Assembly: GCF_029962835.1 (NCBI RefSeq)
Contig: NC_080585.1
Span: 58,515,443 to 58,579,442, forward strand
Direction of reading: 5' to 3'
DNA length: 64,000 nucleotides
From: Magnolia sinica
Taxonomy: Eukaryota; Streptophyta; Magnoliopsida; Magnoliales; Magnoliaceae
Both the position numbers and the translations under genes were made by a program. Below the pieces are notes generated by a model. That model did no database searches, had not been told where the DNA came from, and saw only the letters and a list, made by a program, of their open reading frames with translations. Every line of letters begins with the position of its first letter. Positions within the stretch are counted from its first letter, which is position 1. Below, one piece after another: positions 10,641 through 22,704 of this stretch.

Positions 10641-12253
10641 GTGACAGCATAGCATCACGATACATGCTCATACGCATCATCTGCATGTTTGTTATGAGAT
10701 GTGGTTGATCATTGCATATGTCATTGGGCATGTTGTTATGAGACTCCCTGATAGGCATAGATTATCTCACATGAGTACACGGTATGCACAGGATTAATGC
10801 ATGACTGATTTATATGACTCATGCATCTTGCATTGTGTGTTGTGATTACTGTACGCCCTAGCGACATCAGAGTCGTACCTCCACAGGTATTTCGTGGATG
10901 GTCAAATGGGATACCGAAAATCTGTTCTACATGGGGTGCTATAGATATTCCTAGGTGAAAGTCTTTAAACCCTCTTGGTTCCAGAGGTTGCTCCAACGTC
11001 TAGACCGAGTGGATGTATGAGCGCATGATGGCGGTATACCGTTAGGCCGCGTCTCTCACTGTGTCGTGGTCGGTTGGAAGGGGGTACGGCCTTACCTGTC
11101 CGAGAGGAAGGGGCAATGCTAAGCTGAGTCTGACCAGCTAGAGGAATGGGTTCGCTATCTACGAGCCGGGCCCGATATTGGCAGGCGAATAGTGAGGTCT
11201 GTTCCACTCACCTTATTGCGCGCGATGGGGCGGCAATCTGGTTTGGAGTGTAATAGACCCCGGTGATTTTTCAAAAAGGAACCATACTGATATGTGGACT
11301 TATTGAGTAGGAGTTGCATACTCATACATTCATTTCATTCACTATCCACTCCGGCTGGTGGTGCGCAACTAATTGTTGTGTACTTTGCATGGCCAGGATT
11401 TCGGTTGGGCACGCGACTAACCTGAGATCAGGAGTCTACCACATTAAGTCTGACTATCTAAATTTAGGTATGGGACTGGTTTAGATAGAAGCCCTTTGTG
11501 ATAGACCCCGTAACTTGCGATACTACGTACTACCATCCCGACTTCACAGTTCAACTTGGTCATTTCATTCGCATCGCATATTGCATTGCATCCTCAACAC
11601 ATAGTATTTAGCTTACTGCCTCCGCATTTCATAGCTGATCTACATTCCTTTATCAATATATGATATTGGTTTATTATATTTTTGCATCACATAACCTGGA
11701 TAAGGCTGATGGTATTTATGGGCCTATTAGCATGTCTTCGCATTACTCTGATATCGCATGAACTTGCTAGTATTTCGGATATTGTATAATTTATGGGCTT
11801 GTTAGTATTCCCGCTTACTCTGATTACTCTGATATTGGTTACTGGGCACTTACCTTGTGCACACACTTTCACCACCCACTAAGCTTTCTATAAGCTTATG
11901 CACGATAGATGTGTGCAGGTGATGTTAGGTTGCAGCAACATTGAGCCTGGAGCGTGCAGCGGTCTTCTGGAGCTTTGATTTATTTTATATATGTATTTCC
12001 CTTTCAGTATCGTACTCAAACGATTATATTAGTGGATATGTGATGATGATGTTGCTTTTGTGATTTGGGTAATCTTGTGGTTATGCTCATTACGAGATAA
12101 ATGTACGTTGAAAAATCCTCCTTGTAGGATCCCAAGATCGGAATCTGGCGTATATACGCTGGGAGCCGAGAATGGGGTACTACGGAGGCTGTCAGCACCG
12201 GATTCGGCGATCGGGAATTTTGTGATCCCGGTTTCTGAGTTTGGGGCGTGACA

Positions 12254-12258
12254 TGGAC
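12254..12258. repeat. Target site duplication TGGAC, right copy
   Basis: Right-hand partner of the TGGAC at 6894-6898, directly after the terminal CA of the inserted family-A element. Confidence 0.85.
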
Positions 12259-13410
12259 GATGGAGTTACAACGCATACATCAAGGTGGGTCCACATGGTG
12301 GCCCACCGGAGTTTGGATCAAACTGATATTTGTGATTTCCTTCATCCAGGCCTATCCCAACGGACAGGCAGTAAGGTGGGGCCCAACACGTGAACGGCGT
12401 GGATCAAATACATCATGGTTAGCCACAAGATGGGAAAGAGAGAGAGAGTGTGTGATGATGGAGGGCTCCGCCACTATGAACCCTCCTAGGGAGGCCATGG
12501 GACTATAATACATTCATCAAGATGGGTCGCAAAAAAACATGTGGGCCCTCAAAATAGCAAATCAGGGTGGGGATACCATCCCCATCATAAAATCAAGGGT
12601 CGAGATGACCTCTACATGTTGAATATCAAATAAACATCATGGTGGGGTCCATGGGGAATGGCCCCAACATGGATTTATATATATATATATCATGGTGGGT
12701 CATTGGCCACACCTTGGGTCTAAAATAAGATCCATACCATCGATCGGTAGGCCCCACTTGGCCATCATCAAAATCACCAAATCTAATCCTATAAACACCC
12801 ATCGATTCCACTTCTTCTTAGTTCCTTGGAATGCTAAGCTCCTTGGCTTCTTCTTTGATGGAGGATGATGAAGATTGAAGGGTTAGGATGAGAGATTTGG
12901 GGTAGGGAGTGGGCCACATACTTGGGTTCTTTTTTCTCCTTAGGATTTTCTCTCTTGGTTGCTTGGGATTTTGGGTAAAGAAATGAGATGGGATGGAGTG
13001 AAATGAGAGAGGAGTGGTGTTGTGTAAGAGGAATGGGTGTGTGTAAGAGAGAGTTGACTTTGGGGATAGCTTGTGTAAGAGAGGGATGGATGTGATAGGT
13101 GGAGTAATGGGTTATACTTGATTGATTGATGTGATAGGTTGGGTAGAAATTCTCTCAAGATTTGTAACGCACGGCGTTTCCTCAAAATATACGCAGGCCC
13201 ACTACTCCTAGTCTAGGTATCGCATCGGTGCGCAAGACGCGGTGACAGCGTGGTCGTTAGGGTATAGGTTTCAAGTCAAGTCGACCCAGATCTACGGGAT
13301 GCGACTTAGGGTCGCGCACAAATCCGTCTACAGGTCGCGGGTCGTTGGAATTCGACACGGAGGATCGCGGAAGTCTAATGAATAGTACGGTCTAAGATAC
13401 GGGCCTTACA
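12259..13410. mobile_element. Right end of the outer family-A copy
   Basis: Motif-array units continue to about 12420, then come a GA tract, the GGGCTCCGCCACTATG block, a pyrimidine/purine-rich stretch, and the terminal block that ends GGGCCTTACA at 13410. It is the inverted match of 6899-7850: for example GAATTCTCTCAAGATTTG near 13150 pairs with the AGAGAATCT region near 7160. It is non-coding. Confidence 0.65.
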
Positions 13411-14900
13411 GACATGGCCTGGACTCGGCCCAGACTCAACTGAGTTGAGCCCGACTCGATCGGGTTGAGTCGTTGCGGCACTTGCTACACTCTCTCTCTC
13501 TGCATCGATCTCATTTCTCTTCCTCTTGCTCTTTCTCTCTTTTCCTTCCTTTTTCTTCCTTTCGCTTCTTTGCCTTCCCTCTTTCTCTCTTTCTGTTAGG
13601 AAGACCAGAGATGACGGACTCAGCCTTGATCTTATAGCGACACAAACCAAGTCGACTCGGCTTCTCGCCATACCAGAAATGGCACACCCCTCGCCCTCCC
13701 ACTTTATACATTTGGAAAGTAGTTACCCTAAAAAAGAGTTTCTTATAGGCTTTCCTAACCCCGTTCTAGAGGTTTTAAATGCAACTAATTGAGGGATTAG
13801 TTGTGAGCTCCCACTCTAACCCGAGATGATTTCTAGATGATTCCACGAGGGTTGGGTTGCATGGCCATATGATTTGATTATGGCTCTCCTTCTGACACTA
13901 GGGCCTACTCAACAGATGCATTTGATCAATGGACCAGGTCTGCTTAAAGATAATGGGGTCTTTGGTTGAATGGGGAAGATGATGGGGTTGTTAATGGTGA
14001 TTTCTTACCCATGGCCTCTTTTGCTAATCCACAGCTCCTGGACAGTCCAGATGAGACCACTGATCATTGTGGGACCCACTTTTTTATCAATGGTATGAGA
14101 TATCTCGATGGTGCGTGAGAAATTCGGCCGCGGGCGAGTATCTAGTGCGAGGGAGGATTTCTCGCGGAGCTTTTCATTTTATCGAGATGAGTCATTACTT
14201 ACCCTAAGACCAACACCTTTGATAGTTCTGGAGAGCTTCTAGAAGCAGATGAGAGGTCTGGATCGTGTCAGTGTAAAGACTCCATGTGTGTGATAGCTTT
14301 AATTGAAAAACCCTAAAATGCGCTGGAGCTTGGATACATGGCTAAGATTCTTTGCATTAGAGGGTTGGGATGGAAGGAGATAATCCCACTTGGATTGCCA
14401 GCTCATTGCCAGCGAAACAGAATTTCTATTTTTAGTAAAATCATGTGCACAAAGCACTGTTTGTGGATGAAACTGTTCACCCATGTGTTTGCAACTTGTG
14501 TGGAAACACCTATGGCCTTGGTCGGATTCACCTTCCACTCCTGATGGATGGTTTAGATCGGTTGAGCTGATCACAAAGGTGGGTCATGGATCACGTTAGC
14601 AACGACCACTCTTTCAAATGTTATTGATGGTTGTAAAGAAGGAAGAAGTCCTTCCTCTTTCGGCTTCTCTCAGGTCAAACCCGGTTTGACCACATGTTTG
14701 GCTCGATGAAATTCGGTTGTACACTGACTTTGTACACGCACATCCATGGTAGGGCAAACATTGATGTCCACGAGTGATATACACTCCATTCAATCACTTT
14801 GACATCTCCTATTAGGGATGTCGGTCCAAGGATGATGCAGATTTGAAGCTCGGTTGTCCACACAACGAGGATTTTAATGTTTCATTAACGATGACTGACA
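13411..14900. other. No gene recognised
   Basis: This stretch has a CT-rich tract at 13488-13595, scattered short ORFs and no conserved motif I can name. A GAGTCGAGTC-like low-complexity patch sits at 13430-13470. The long reverse-strand ORFs over the CT tract are Arg/Glu/Lys runs caused by the simple sequence. Confidence 0.4.
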
Positions 14901-15318
14901 ATTAATGGTCAAATCTTTTCCTGATCTGCTCTCCGATGTTTCTAACGTCCTCAGGCTAATACGGATAGACTTTAATAGTCGTTTTTGTAATCTAGTGGTT
15001 ATGTTGAGTAATTAGGTGCTAAATCACCCCATAGGAAGTTGTGGATCCAATGAAAGGTGGTTCTCATGATTCGAGCTTCTAAATCTAAGATAGACAACTA
15101 TATTTATCTATCAGGGAGACTAGATACTAGAAAATAAGTTTCTCTGGCGATATGATGGTCCAACTTGAAGGTTTACGGATAAACAACTTGATCTAAGGAT
15201 GGAGATCACTTCTAATGGTCGGATTTAAACTAGAATAAACATGAACAAGCTAGATGTGAGTTACTAAGTTAGGTCTTCATAGTAACACTCGAGTACTGAA
15301 AAGTAAGGGGTGTTACAG
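14901..15318 (+). mobile_element. 3' end of another Ty3/gypsy-type LTR
   Basis: The segment ends ACTGAAAAGTAAGGGGTGTTACA at 15318, the typical GGGGTGTTACA terminus of plant Ty3/gypsy LTRs. A different repeat starts on the next base, so the junction looks like an insertion point. The left limit is arbitrary. Confidence 0.35.
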
Positions 15319-15639
15319 TTACGATCACCAAGACTCCTCATTTACTTGTTCTTTACTCCTTGATGCTCATGTCTTCTTGTGTCTTCGGTCTTCAGCTTTC
15401 AAGGGCTTAACTGACTACATGACACATGGACTCACGTGAATGACTAACAGGATATACAAATCAGTGTATTAATAATCTCTCCATTTATCAATTAGATGAC
15501 AAAAACCTAATCTAGACTATGTCATGGTCAATACCAATGACATACTAAAACAACAAAAAATATTACATGTCCAAGATTATAATGATATATAAATTTAAGT
15601 ACAAGACTCGAGACATATAACACTAGTAATGCTCCCCTA

Positions 15640-16850
15640 TTCTTGCTCTCCCTATCTTTATCAATCCTTGTATAGAATAAACAAATCTTGTAAAACAGAA
15701 TTTATTGTTTTTGTGGGACTTGATCTTTCTCCCCATTTTTATCAGTACTTAACAAAGAGTTAATTCCAATAAATATACCCATAAAAACATAGCATGAAAC
15801 AACTTTATAAGTCATAGATTTTTCAATTACATGGCACATACTAATAGAGGATTAAAGGGTGCATATAATCATTAAAAACATGGAGCATGCTAAATATGAT
15901 CATTTAAAAGATATGCCAATCAGATTAGGAATGACCAATGATAGTTTAAGATAAAGACATTGAATATTGAAGTTCCGCAACTTTAAAGCTTAAACTATTA
16001 AAACAAATGGGGCTTAATCCTCATATTTACTAATAAGCACAAGATGAAGCTAGTACCCTTAGATTTTCCTATATGCTCACTATAGAGGCCGAAAATCCTC
16101 AAATTTTCAATTAGGCTCATAAATGAGGATGAAATCCTCAGATTTAACTATTGAGCACAAGATTGAGGCTGAAATTCTTTAATTTTCAATTAAGCCCAAA
16201 TAGACCTTTTAAGGTCACCTATTCTTCTTCACAACGCACTTGGGTGTGAATTTCTTAGGACCCGAACTACATTCAGGAGGGGGAATGATATTCCTAGATG
16301 CATTTCCCTTAGGCAATTTCCTAGCTGGAGATGTATGTTTGGTAGGTGATTTATCTATATTAGTCATACCTTGATTATTATTGTCATTGATTAGCATAGA
16401 TTTTGCATTTTCATTAAGTCAGGCAATTAGAGTTAGCTACACCTTCATTCGATCGGTCTTTTTAGGAAGGGTTAGAAACTCTCTCTCTTTTTCTGACGAT
16501 CCTTTAGGGATGCTTCTTCATTACTGTGCCATTTTCTCAATCATGAAGAATTTTCTGATTTGGTTTGGGAGACTGAGGTGGATTAGGCCCTTTTAAAGCT
16601 CGCATATTTAAATTTAAAGTGCCCAATATCTCCATAAGTATGTCAACAAGAGAAGCTCTCGAGCTACTTCCTGAAGTAGATTGGATTATGACTATCAAGT
16701 TCAATTCATCTATTGTTCCCAAAAGGCTTGCCCATAGTATATTTATAAATAGGTTCATGTTCTTGGGTAACCTTATCTTTCCCCTTATATGTAGACCTTA
16801 TTCTTAAGCTCCTTTGGATCTTACTTCTAACGGTTAAGCCTTTCAGGAGG
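15640..16850 (-). other. Internal region of that element; unrecognised ORF remnants
   Basis: Minus-strand fragments at 16215-16397 (Pro/Lys-rich, with PPPECSSG) and 16537-16758 (with STSGSSSRASLVDILMEI) look like real protein remnants separated by stops. They lie directly downstream of the primer site. I cannot assign a family; they lack zinc-knuckle, protease or polymerase motifs. Confidence 0.3.
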
Positions 16851-16852
16851 AA

Positions 16853-16867
16853 CCTTCTTTGATACCA
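16853..16867 (-). other. Primer binding site, initiator-methionine type
   Basis: The minus strand reads TGGTATCAAAGAAGG, starting two bases after the LTR terminus TTTCA. TGGTATCA is complementary to the 3' end of plant initiator tRNA-Met. It fixes the element's orientation. Confidence 0.65.
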
Positions 16868-17183
16868 GTTGAAATTGTGGATGATGGGCCCATGTGCTAT
16901 ACGTGTGGAAGCTTGGCAGAGCTAAGGAACGAAAGCTATATTGTAGAGGGAGGGTGATTAGGACCAAATAAATTTTATCCAATTAAAAATAAATTTCTAC
17001 TTAAACTAATATGTAAATTAAACTAAGTAAGACAATTAACTATAAGGATTCCAAGCCATTAGAGGGTCTAATCATATAGACTACAAAGGATATGGTAATT
17101 AAGCAATTAGTCTATAAACATAATAGTGTACATGTGTGTGTGGGATGTGCTACCTATCAACTCCTAGCACTCATCTAATCATG

Positions 17184-17185
<2 letters not shown>

Positions 17186-17236
<51 letters not shown>
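17186..17236. repeat. (TA)n microsatellite
   Basis: About 25 TA dinucleotides inside the LTR of the minus-strand element. Confidence 0.95.
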
Positions 17237-17243
<7 letters not shown>

Positions 17244-18856
17244 CATTAATCACATAAGCATAATTAAAACAAGTTCTCAAAAGACAATCCCAAACACAAG
17301 CATTTATAGTGGTTCAATTTCCCTACTCCACTCCCAACGGATGCACTCAACCCATGAGTGTACCAAATTTCACCATCCGATGTATTAAATTAGGTTCACC
17401 TTTAACTTTTACAATCTTACAAAAAGATCGGCTACTACAAGAGGCTATATGATTTTTTATAGGCTCGCCACGAAACTCGATCTTACAAAAGAACGTACAT
17501 GTGTACACTCCAGCCGGAGGTCATGAAATGTACAAGCGTACACTCTTGCCATAATCCTTGGTCCTACACAAGAACGTATAGGCATACACTCCTTCAAGAG
17601 ACTTGAGTTGGTTTTCTATCGTCTAACCAAAAACCTCGGTCATAGTCAAAGGATCTACGTTTACTTCCACCGAAAGCTCTCACAAAGACTAACACATACA
17701 CACCCCATGTCTGGTGAATTTGGCCCTACACAAGAGCCTACACCCTACACAAGAACTTATCGAATTTGGGTCATAAACTCTTACCCTCAATCCTATACAA
17801 GGAAAGACTCACTCAATGACACTTGTTGAATTGGTCCCCATTGATGTGTCGTTCTTGAGTCGTTTCTTCAGATCTCTGTTATGCTTGAATCCGCTCCTCA
17901 ATTGCTCCCTGATCATGATGTTGATGCATTGTTAATGCTTCAGCTCCAAGATCAAACACCCTGCATATGATGCTCCGATGAGGTGACCAAGTTGATGTGA
18001 GGTTTGGTAGAATCTCTTACAACTAATGAACGGTTGTAATTCCTAGGAAATTCACCTAGATAGGTCTTATAGAGGATTTAGAAAATGGGTATACCAATAC
18101 GATTAGGTCTAATCTATTAAAAATAGTGGAGTTCAAGCTCATCTTAAAGGTAGAAGTTGGAGTCCTCATTAGAGTGTTAATCTCAAGGAAGATGACTTAG
18201 AACTTATTGGTTTGAAGGCTTAGGATGAAGGATATGATCATGGAATCACTTAGGCTTCTATTACACCAAAAACTCATGTAAATGCCCAAGAATCGAATGC
18301 CTTTGTATAAGAAATCTATTTGCAATGGCTATAAAATGGTTAGTTAACGGCTCTTTTGGTAGGATCGAAAGGCCATTCGATTGGATCGAAGGTCATTCGA
18401 TAGGATTATACCCTCTGTTGATCCCATCGAAAAAAGTTAAAATTATCTCTGATGGTTACTGGACTCATTCTTTGATCTGATCAAGTGGATCTTCGATGGG
18501 ATCGAAACCCATCGACAAACTGTTGATGTGATTGAAGTTTACTTGAAAGATGTTGTTTTGGGCATACAATTTCATAGGAGTTTGCACATCTTTTAACCTT
18601 CTTATCATGTTCCAATTAAGTTTGTAAGGCTAAAGGATAATTAACTAGGTTTACCTATAAGGTTAAGAATTATCTAGAGGTTTAAAGGTTGTTTTGGGTC
18701 AAGAGTTAGGATCACCAAGGCACCTCATTTACCTATTCTTTGCTCCTTGATGCTAATGTTCTCTTGTGTCTTTGGTCTTCAGCTTCCAAGGACTCAACCG
18801 ACTATATGACACATGGACTCACGTGATTAGCAAAGAAGATGCACAAATCAGTGCCC

Positions 18857-19515
18857 TAATACGAGGAAATACTAGATGATCCATATGCTGAGAAGTGGAT
18901 GGTAACGATGCATGATGACATTGATTCTTGTACAAGAATGAGACATAGGAGTTTGTGGAGCTTCCTATTGGGCAAAAAGTGATCGGACTCAAGTGAATTT
19001 ACAAGAAGAAATAGGATAGGTACAAGGAAAATTTGGTTACGAAAGGGTATGCTTATAAAAAAAGGCATTGACTTTAGTAAGACATTCGCATTGGTTATCA
19101 AGTATGTATCTATCAGGTTTGTGTTGTCGCTAGTTGCGCGATACAACCTTGAACTGGAACAAATGGATGTAAAGACTGCTTTCCTACATAGAAAATTGGA
19201 AGAGCATATCTACATGAAACAATCAGAAGAGTTTAAGATATATGAATCAAATTTACTTAAACGAACTTAAGCTTCAAAAGGAGGCCATGTCGGTTAATTG
19301 TGACAATGAAAGCGCGATCAATTCGGTGAATGATTCTGTTTACTATTCTAGAACTAAACATATTGATGTTCGTCAACATTTTATCCAACAGGTGCTTAAG
19401 GAAGGTGGTGTCACTATCGATAAGATTCACACGAGCGTGAATCCGGTGGACATGCTTACAAATGTGGTTCCCGCAGAGAAGATATGATTATGTTCTACTT
19501 CTTTGGGTCTGATGA
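18857..19515 (+). pseudogene. Ty1/copia reverse transcriptase / RNase H remnant (copia-1)
   Basis: Plus-strand fragments follow the order of a copia polyprotein C-terminus. First comes the start of the reverse transcriptase (DPYAEKWMVTMHDDIDS), then KGIDFSKTFALVIKYVSIRFVLSL and the MDVKTAFLHRKLEEHIYMKQ segment. It then jumps to the RNase H end (NCDNESAIN, SRTKHIDVRQHFIQ, DMLTNVVPAEK). The palm YVDD motif and most of the RNase H core are deleted, and frameshifts and stops separate the parts. Upstream pol is absent because the sequence begins at the 18863 junction with another element. The 3' LTR follows from 19634. Confidence 0.8.
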
Positions 19516-19623
19516 AAGGTTAATGAAGATGGAGTGTGCCTGAAAAGCGATGACAATGGTGAAGATATGATGGAGGTGATTAAAGATGAAGCTTGGATCA
19601 ATGGTTCATGATGATTGGAGCCA

Positions 19624-19633
19624 TGGTGGAGAT
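19624..19633 (+). other. Polypurine tract of copia-1
   Basis: TGGTGGAGAT lies directly before TGTTGTCTAATG. This is the usual arrangement (GGTGGAGAT then TGTTG) of plant copia elements at the 3' LTR start. Confidence 0.6.
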
Positions 19634-20914
19634 TGTTGTCTAATGTCTTCAATCTGTACGTGAAACAAGGTATTGATCGATTGAATAACATGGTCGATTG
19701 ATCAAGTGAGCCCCAAAATATACAGATTGGTCTTTAGATAGTTTTTGACAGTTTCAATCGATTGAACTTTCAAGTCGATCAATTGATAAAATTTGAAAAA
19801 TACTTTTAAACTCTCTGGACACTTTTGAGCATGTTCGAGCAATCGAACATGTGGTGCTTGAAATTACGGTAGAACCGCTAGTACTGAAGTATGAAGTATG
19901 ACCAAATGTCCTAGAGGGGGTTGAATAGGACTTTTTGAGATTATTTTCCAATAAGTACAAACAATACCTAACTTTTAATAAGAAAGATAAGGCAATGTAA
20001 CTCTAAGGCTTCCAATCCAATAGAGGGTCTAATTCACTTAGGATATCACAAGATTTATAAATAAAGTATAAGCCTATAGGGATTGTGAATGTGATGATGT
20101 GTGGGATATGATTTCCAATCAACACTTATACATTAACTAAATCATGCATCATAAAGATCAAATGATAAACATAAACATAACTAGATAAATGTACTCAAAG
20201 CAATCTCAAACACATTTATATATAGTGGTTCGGCTACTTGCTTACTCCACTCCCGACGGACGCACTCTCTCTTAGAGTGTACCAAATTTCACTATCTAAT
20301 GATTTTAAATCAGGTTAACCATGAACCTTTACAACCTTCACAAGGTTAACTAGGAGACCTACACAAGGACACTACTTGGGATCCTACATAAGGCATCCCA
20401 TGCCTACGCAAGACAATACGTCCTACACAAGGACACAACATCCTACACAAGGATACAACATACTCTCCCATCGGAGGCATATAACTAGGACTTGGCGAGT
20501 TTGATACTCAAACTCTGAATCTCAATCCTACACAAGGAAAGGGCTTCAGACACAGTAGACTCTAAGTACTTACAAATAAGTGGATGAGTCTCATTCTCGC
20601 ACAATGTGAAGATCTTCAATGATGATGAAGAATCTTCATCTCCTTTAACAGCAACATGCTTGTGATGTCGATGAATACTCCGAGGTTGTGAGATTTAGGG
20701 TTTTAATCTTCTCTATTTAAATGGTATGATTTAAATCTATAGAGAAGGTTCCCATGAGCTATGCATTCAGGAGTTCCAACACTTAGGATTTTAGTTGGTT
20801 GGAAACTTAGTGAATGTTAGAGTTCATTTTTCAATCCAAGCAAAGAAAATGAAGAGTTAGTGCTTGTGCCAATGATGAACTCTAATGGGAAAGAGAGAGT
20901 GAGAAGAGGGTATG

Positions 20915-22301
20915 TGTTCACAACCCCAAGTGTAGGGTCGTGATGTAGTAATAACTCGGTAAGACCGAGGTCGAATCTACAGGGACTAAACTTGTACGTA
21001 TTTTGAAATAACTAGAACTAGAACTAGAACTAAAAAAAGATCTAAATCTAAATCTGGAATAAAGGAGAGTAATTGTGAATAATGTTTAAACTATCAATTA
21101 AAGGTGGGAACTAGGGTGCCAAGGATCCACTTGTAGCTATCAAGATGATACTTTACTTGATTCAAGGAACACAATTGGAATTGGAGTCCTATCATATCCA
21201 ATTGGAAGATAAAATAATTAAATTAAATATGAACTTTTCATTGACCAAATTCTCAATGAAAGAGAATTGTGATGAGTGGAAGGGATTCCATTCCATCACC
21301 TTACCATGCCCAGGAGACGATGGTGAACAACAGGATTTACGATCTCACAATGTCAAAACATGAAAAGAAGATATCCAAAGCTATCACAACATCTATTGTA
21401 ATTTGAGTCACAATAAATCATAGAAAACTCAAAATATTCCATAAAATCAAATTAGAATCCAATGAAGTTCAACATAAGCAAGAATCAAAGCAAAATAAAC
21501 ATTTCAACAAACTACAAGCTTCATCTCTTAGCCCTAGCTAAGAGGTTTAGTTAACTATAGACATGATTAAACTAAAAACTCTTAAACAAAGCATAACAAC
21601 TAACTAGAAGAAGAAGATCGAGGAAGAAGGAAAGACTTCTTGAAGTTCTCCAACACTTTGCTCCACTCTTCTAACCTTAATTCATACTTATAAGTAATTA
21701 AAAGACCCATATTTATAGTATTTTCTTGGACCGACTTTGAAACCGCCTCAAATGTGCGTAAAAAGTTATGCTTCGTTCGGATCGAAGTTGGGTTGATCGG
21801 ACCGAATTAAAGTTGAAAATCGCATTTTCTCACAGGACAAACCTGCGTGATTTCGGTCTGACCGAATTAAGGTTGAAAATTATGTTTCTCGCTGGACTGT
21901 TTTGTGCGATTTCGGTCGGACCGAAAGTCTATTTCAGGAAAACTCTGCTTTAGACTCAGAATTTCAGACTATGTTTTTTCAGGGCAATTTTCAAGAATCT
22001 TCTTTTTTTAAGACAATTTTCAAGATTCCTTTTCTTCACTTCAAATCTTTGATTCTCTTCATCCCTCACTTAGTTTTCTTAGATCTTTGGCATGTGAATT
22101 CTTCACTATTGACTTCCAAATCTCTGAATCTTCATTTAGTAATCTTTTGAGCATAAATCTTCTTTTTGGCATCAATTTCACCTTAAGATCTCGAAATCAT
22201 CTTGCACATGAAAACATGCATAATTAGATCAATTAAGCACTATCATGTTTATAAAACCAAGGTATAAATAGGAGAAAATATGTAATATTTCACACTCAAC
22301 A
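20915..22301 (-). mobile_element. 3' LTR of the gypsy element
   Basis: 1,387 bp from TGTTCACAACCCCAAG to TTTCACACTCAACA on the plus strand. It shares GGTAAGACCGAGGTCGAATC, GGATCCACTTGTAGC and a GTATAAATA segment with the LTRs at 23186 and 47878. On the minus strand it starts TGTTGAGTGTGAAA directly after a purine tract. Confidence 0.8.
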
Positions 22302-22313
22302 CACTCCTCAACC
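22302..22313 (-). other. Polypurine tract of the gypsy element
   Basis: The minus strand reads GGTTGAGGAGTG directly before the LTR start TGTTGAGTG, as in related plant gypsy elements (GGTTGGGGGTGTG). Confidence 0.55.
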
Positions 22314-22704
22314 AGCATTTTGCTAGTCCTGAGCAAAACATGCATTAAGATATCCTCAATTCTTAGTGTGCAAACCTCTTTCAAAAACCAATCTTTTGTG
22401 TAATCAAGTATGAATGAGTAGTATCAAGATAAGAAAGCGGGACTTTGAAAACCTAGAGTTAAATTACATAAGCAATCAACCAAATAGGTTCTATATCAAT
22501 TACTTAGGAGCATAAGTTCATATATCAAGTTTTTCAATGTGCTTAGTGAATTTCAACTTACTTTTCATAAAAAGTACTATCATTTCAAAATATTAGCCAT
22601 AATTATCACTTCAAGATTAATTGAATAGTTAAGTGCTAATTCCAAACTTATCCACTTTTTCTTCTTTTTCCAGTTTTTGATTTTATATCGACGGTCCTTT
22701 TTAT

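Larger units (their letters stand above)
6899..12253 (+). mobile_element. Full-length 5,355-bp family-A element, inverted inside an older copy
   Basis: The element runs from TGTAAGATCCGTATCC at 6899 to TTGGGGCGTGACA at 12253 and is bounded by TGGAC duplications. The first 300 bp are the reverse complement of the outer copy's right end (13110-13410), and the last 600 bp the reverse complement of the left ends at 1730, 2342 and 62463. Order from 6899: CpG-rich end, (CT)n tract, motif array, short GGCCCA array, CCGATT minisatellite, AT-moderate unique part, terminal block. It has no ORF of recognised type and no internal direct LTRs, so it is either a very long solo LTR or a non-coding retroelement moved by another element's proteins. 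The ends form imperfect inverted repeats (TGTAAGATCC and TGTCACGCCCC). Confidence 0.8.
1730..13410 (-). mobile_element. Family-A TG...CA element, outer copy interrupted by two others
   Basis: The outer copy starts TGTCACGCCCCAAACTC at 1730 and ends GGGCCTTACA at 13410. Its parts are 1730-2341 (left end), about 3986-6898 (unique part, short-unit arrays, motif arrays) and 12259-13410 (GA-rich and CpG-rich right end). Without the insertions at 2342-3985 and 6899-12253 it would be about 4.7-5.0 kb, close to the 5,355-bp inserted copy. About 350 bp next to the 2342 junction are missing compared with the copy at 62463. It encodes no recognisable protein. TG...CA ends and a 5-bp duplication in the inserted copy suggest retroviral-type integration, so a very long solo LTR or a large non-coding retroelement is likely. 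Flanks at 1725-1729 and 13411-13415 do not match. The strand assigned is arbitrary. Confidence 0.6.
15319..18863 (-). mobile_element. Minus-strand LTR retroelement remnant, short internal region
   Basis: A block at 15319-15473 (ACGATCACCAAGACTCCTCA to ACAAATCAGTG) recurs at 18709-18863, giving the outer ends of two LTRs in the same orientation; the left LTR is only a fragment. On the minus strand the complete-looking LTR is 16870-18863 and ends TTTCA, followed after two bases by the methionine-type primer site. The inner part holds tracts like TCGATGGGATCGAA, typical of LTRs of this group. The internal domain is only about 1.4 kb and shows no recognisable gag or pol. It may be a deleted or non-autonomous element. 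Confidence 0.5.

Noticed and set aside
1730-13410. Interpretation as a DNA transposon with long inverted repeats
   Set aside because: The apparent palindrome comes from two copies in opposite orientation; the duplication is 5 bp and the ends are TG...CA, which fits retroviral-type integration better.
13375-13711. Arg/Glu/Lys-rich minus-strand ORFs
   Set aside because: Caused by a pyrimidine-rich tract.
14299-14574. 91-codon minus-strand ORF as a possible gene
   Set aside because: No recognisable motif, overlapping ORF on the other strand, and located in repeat-like sequence.
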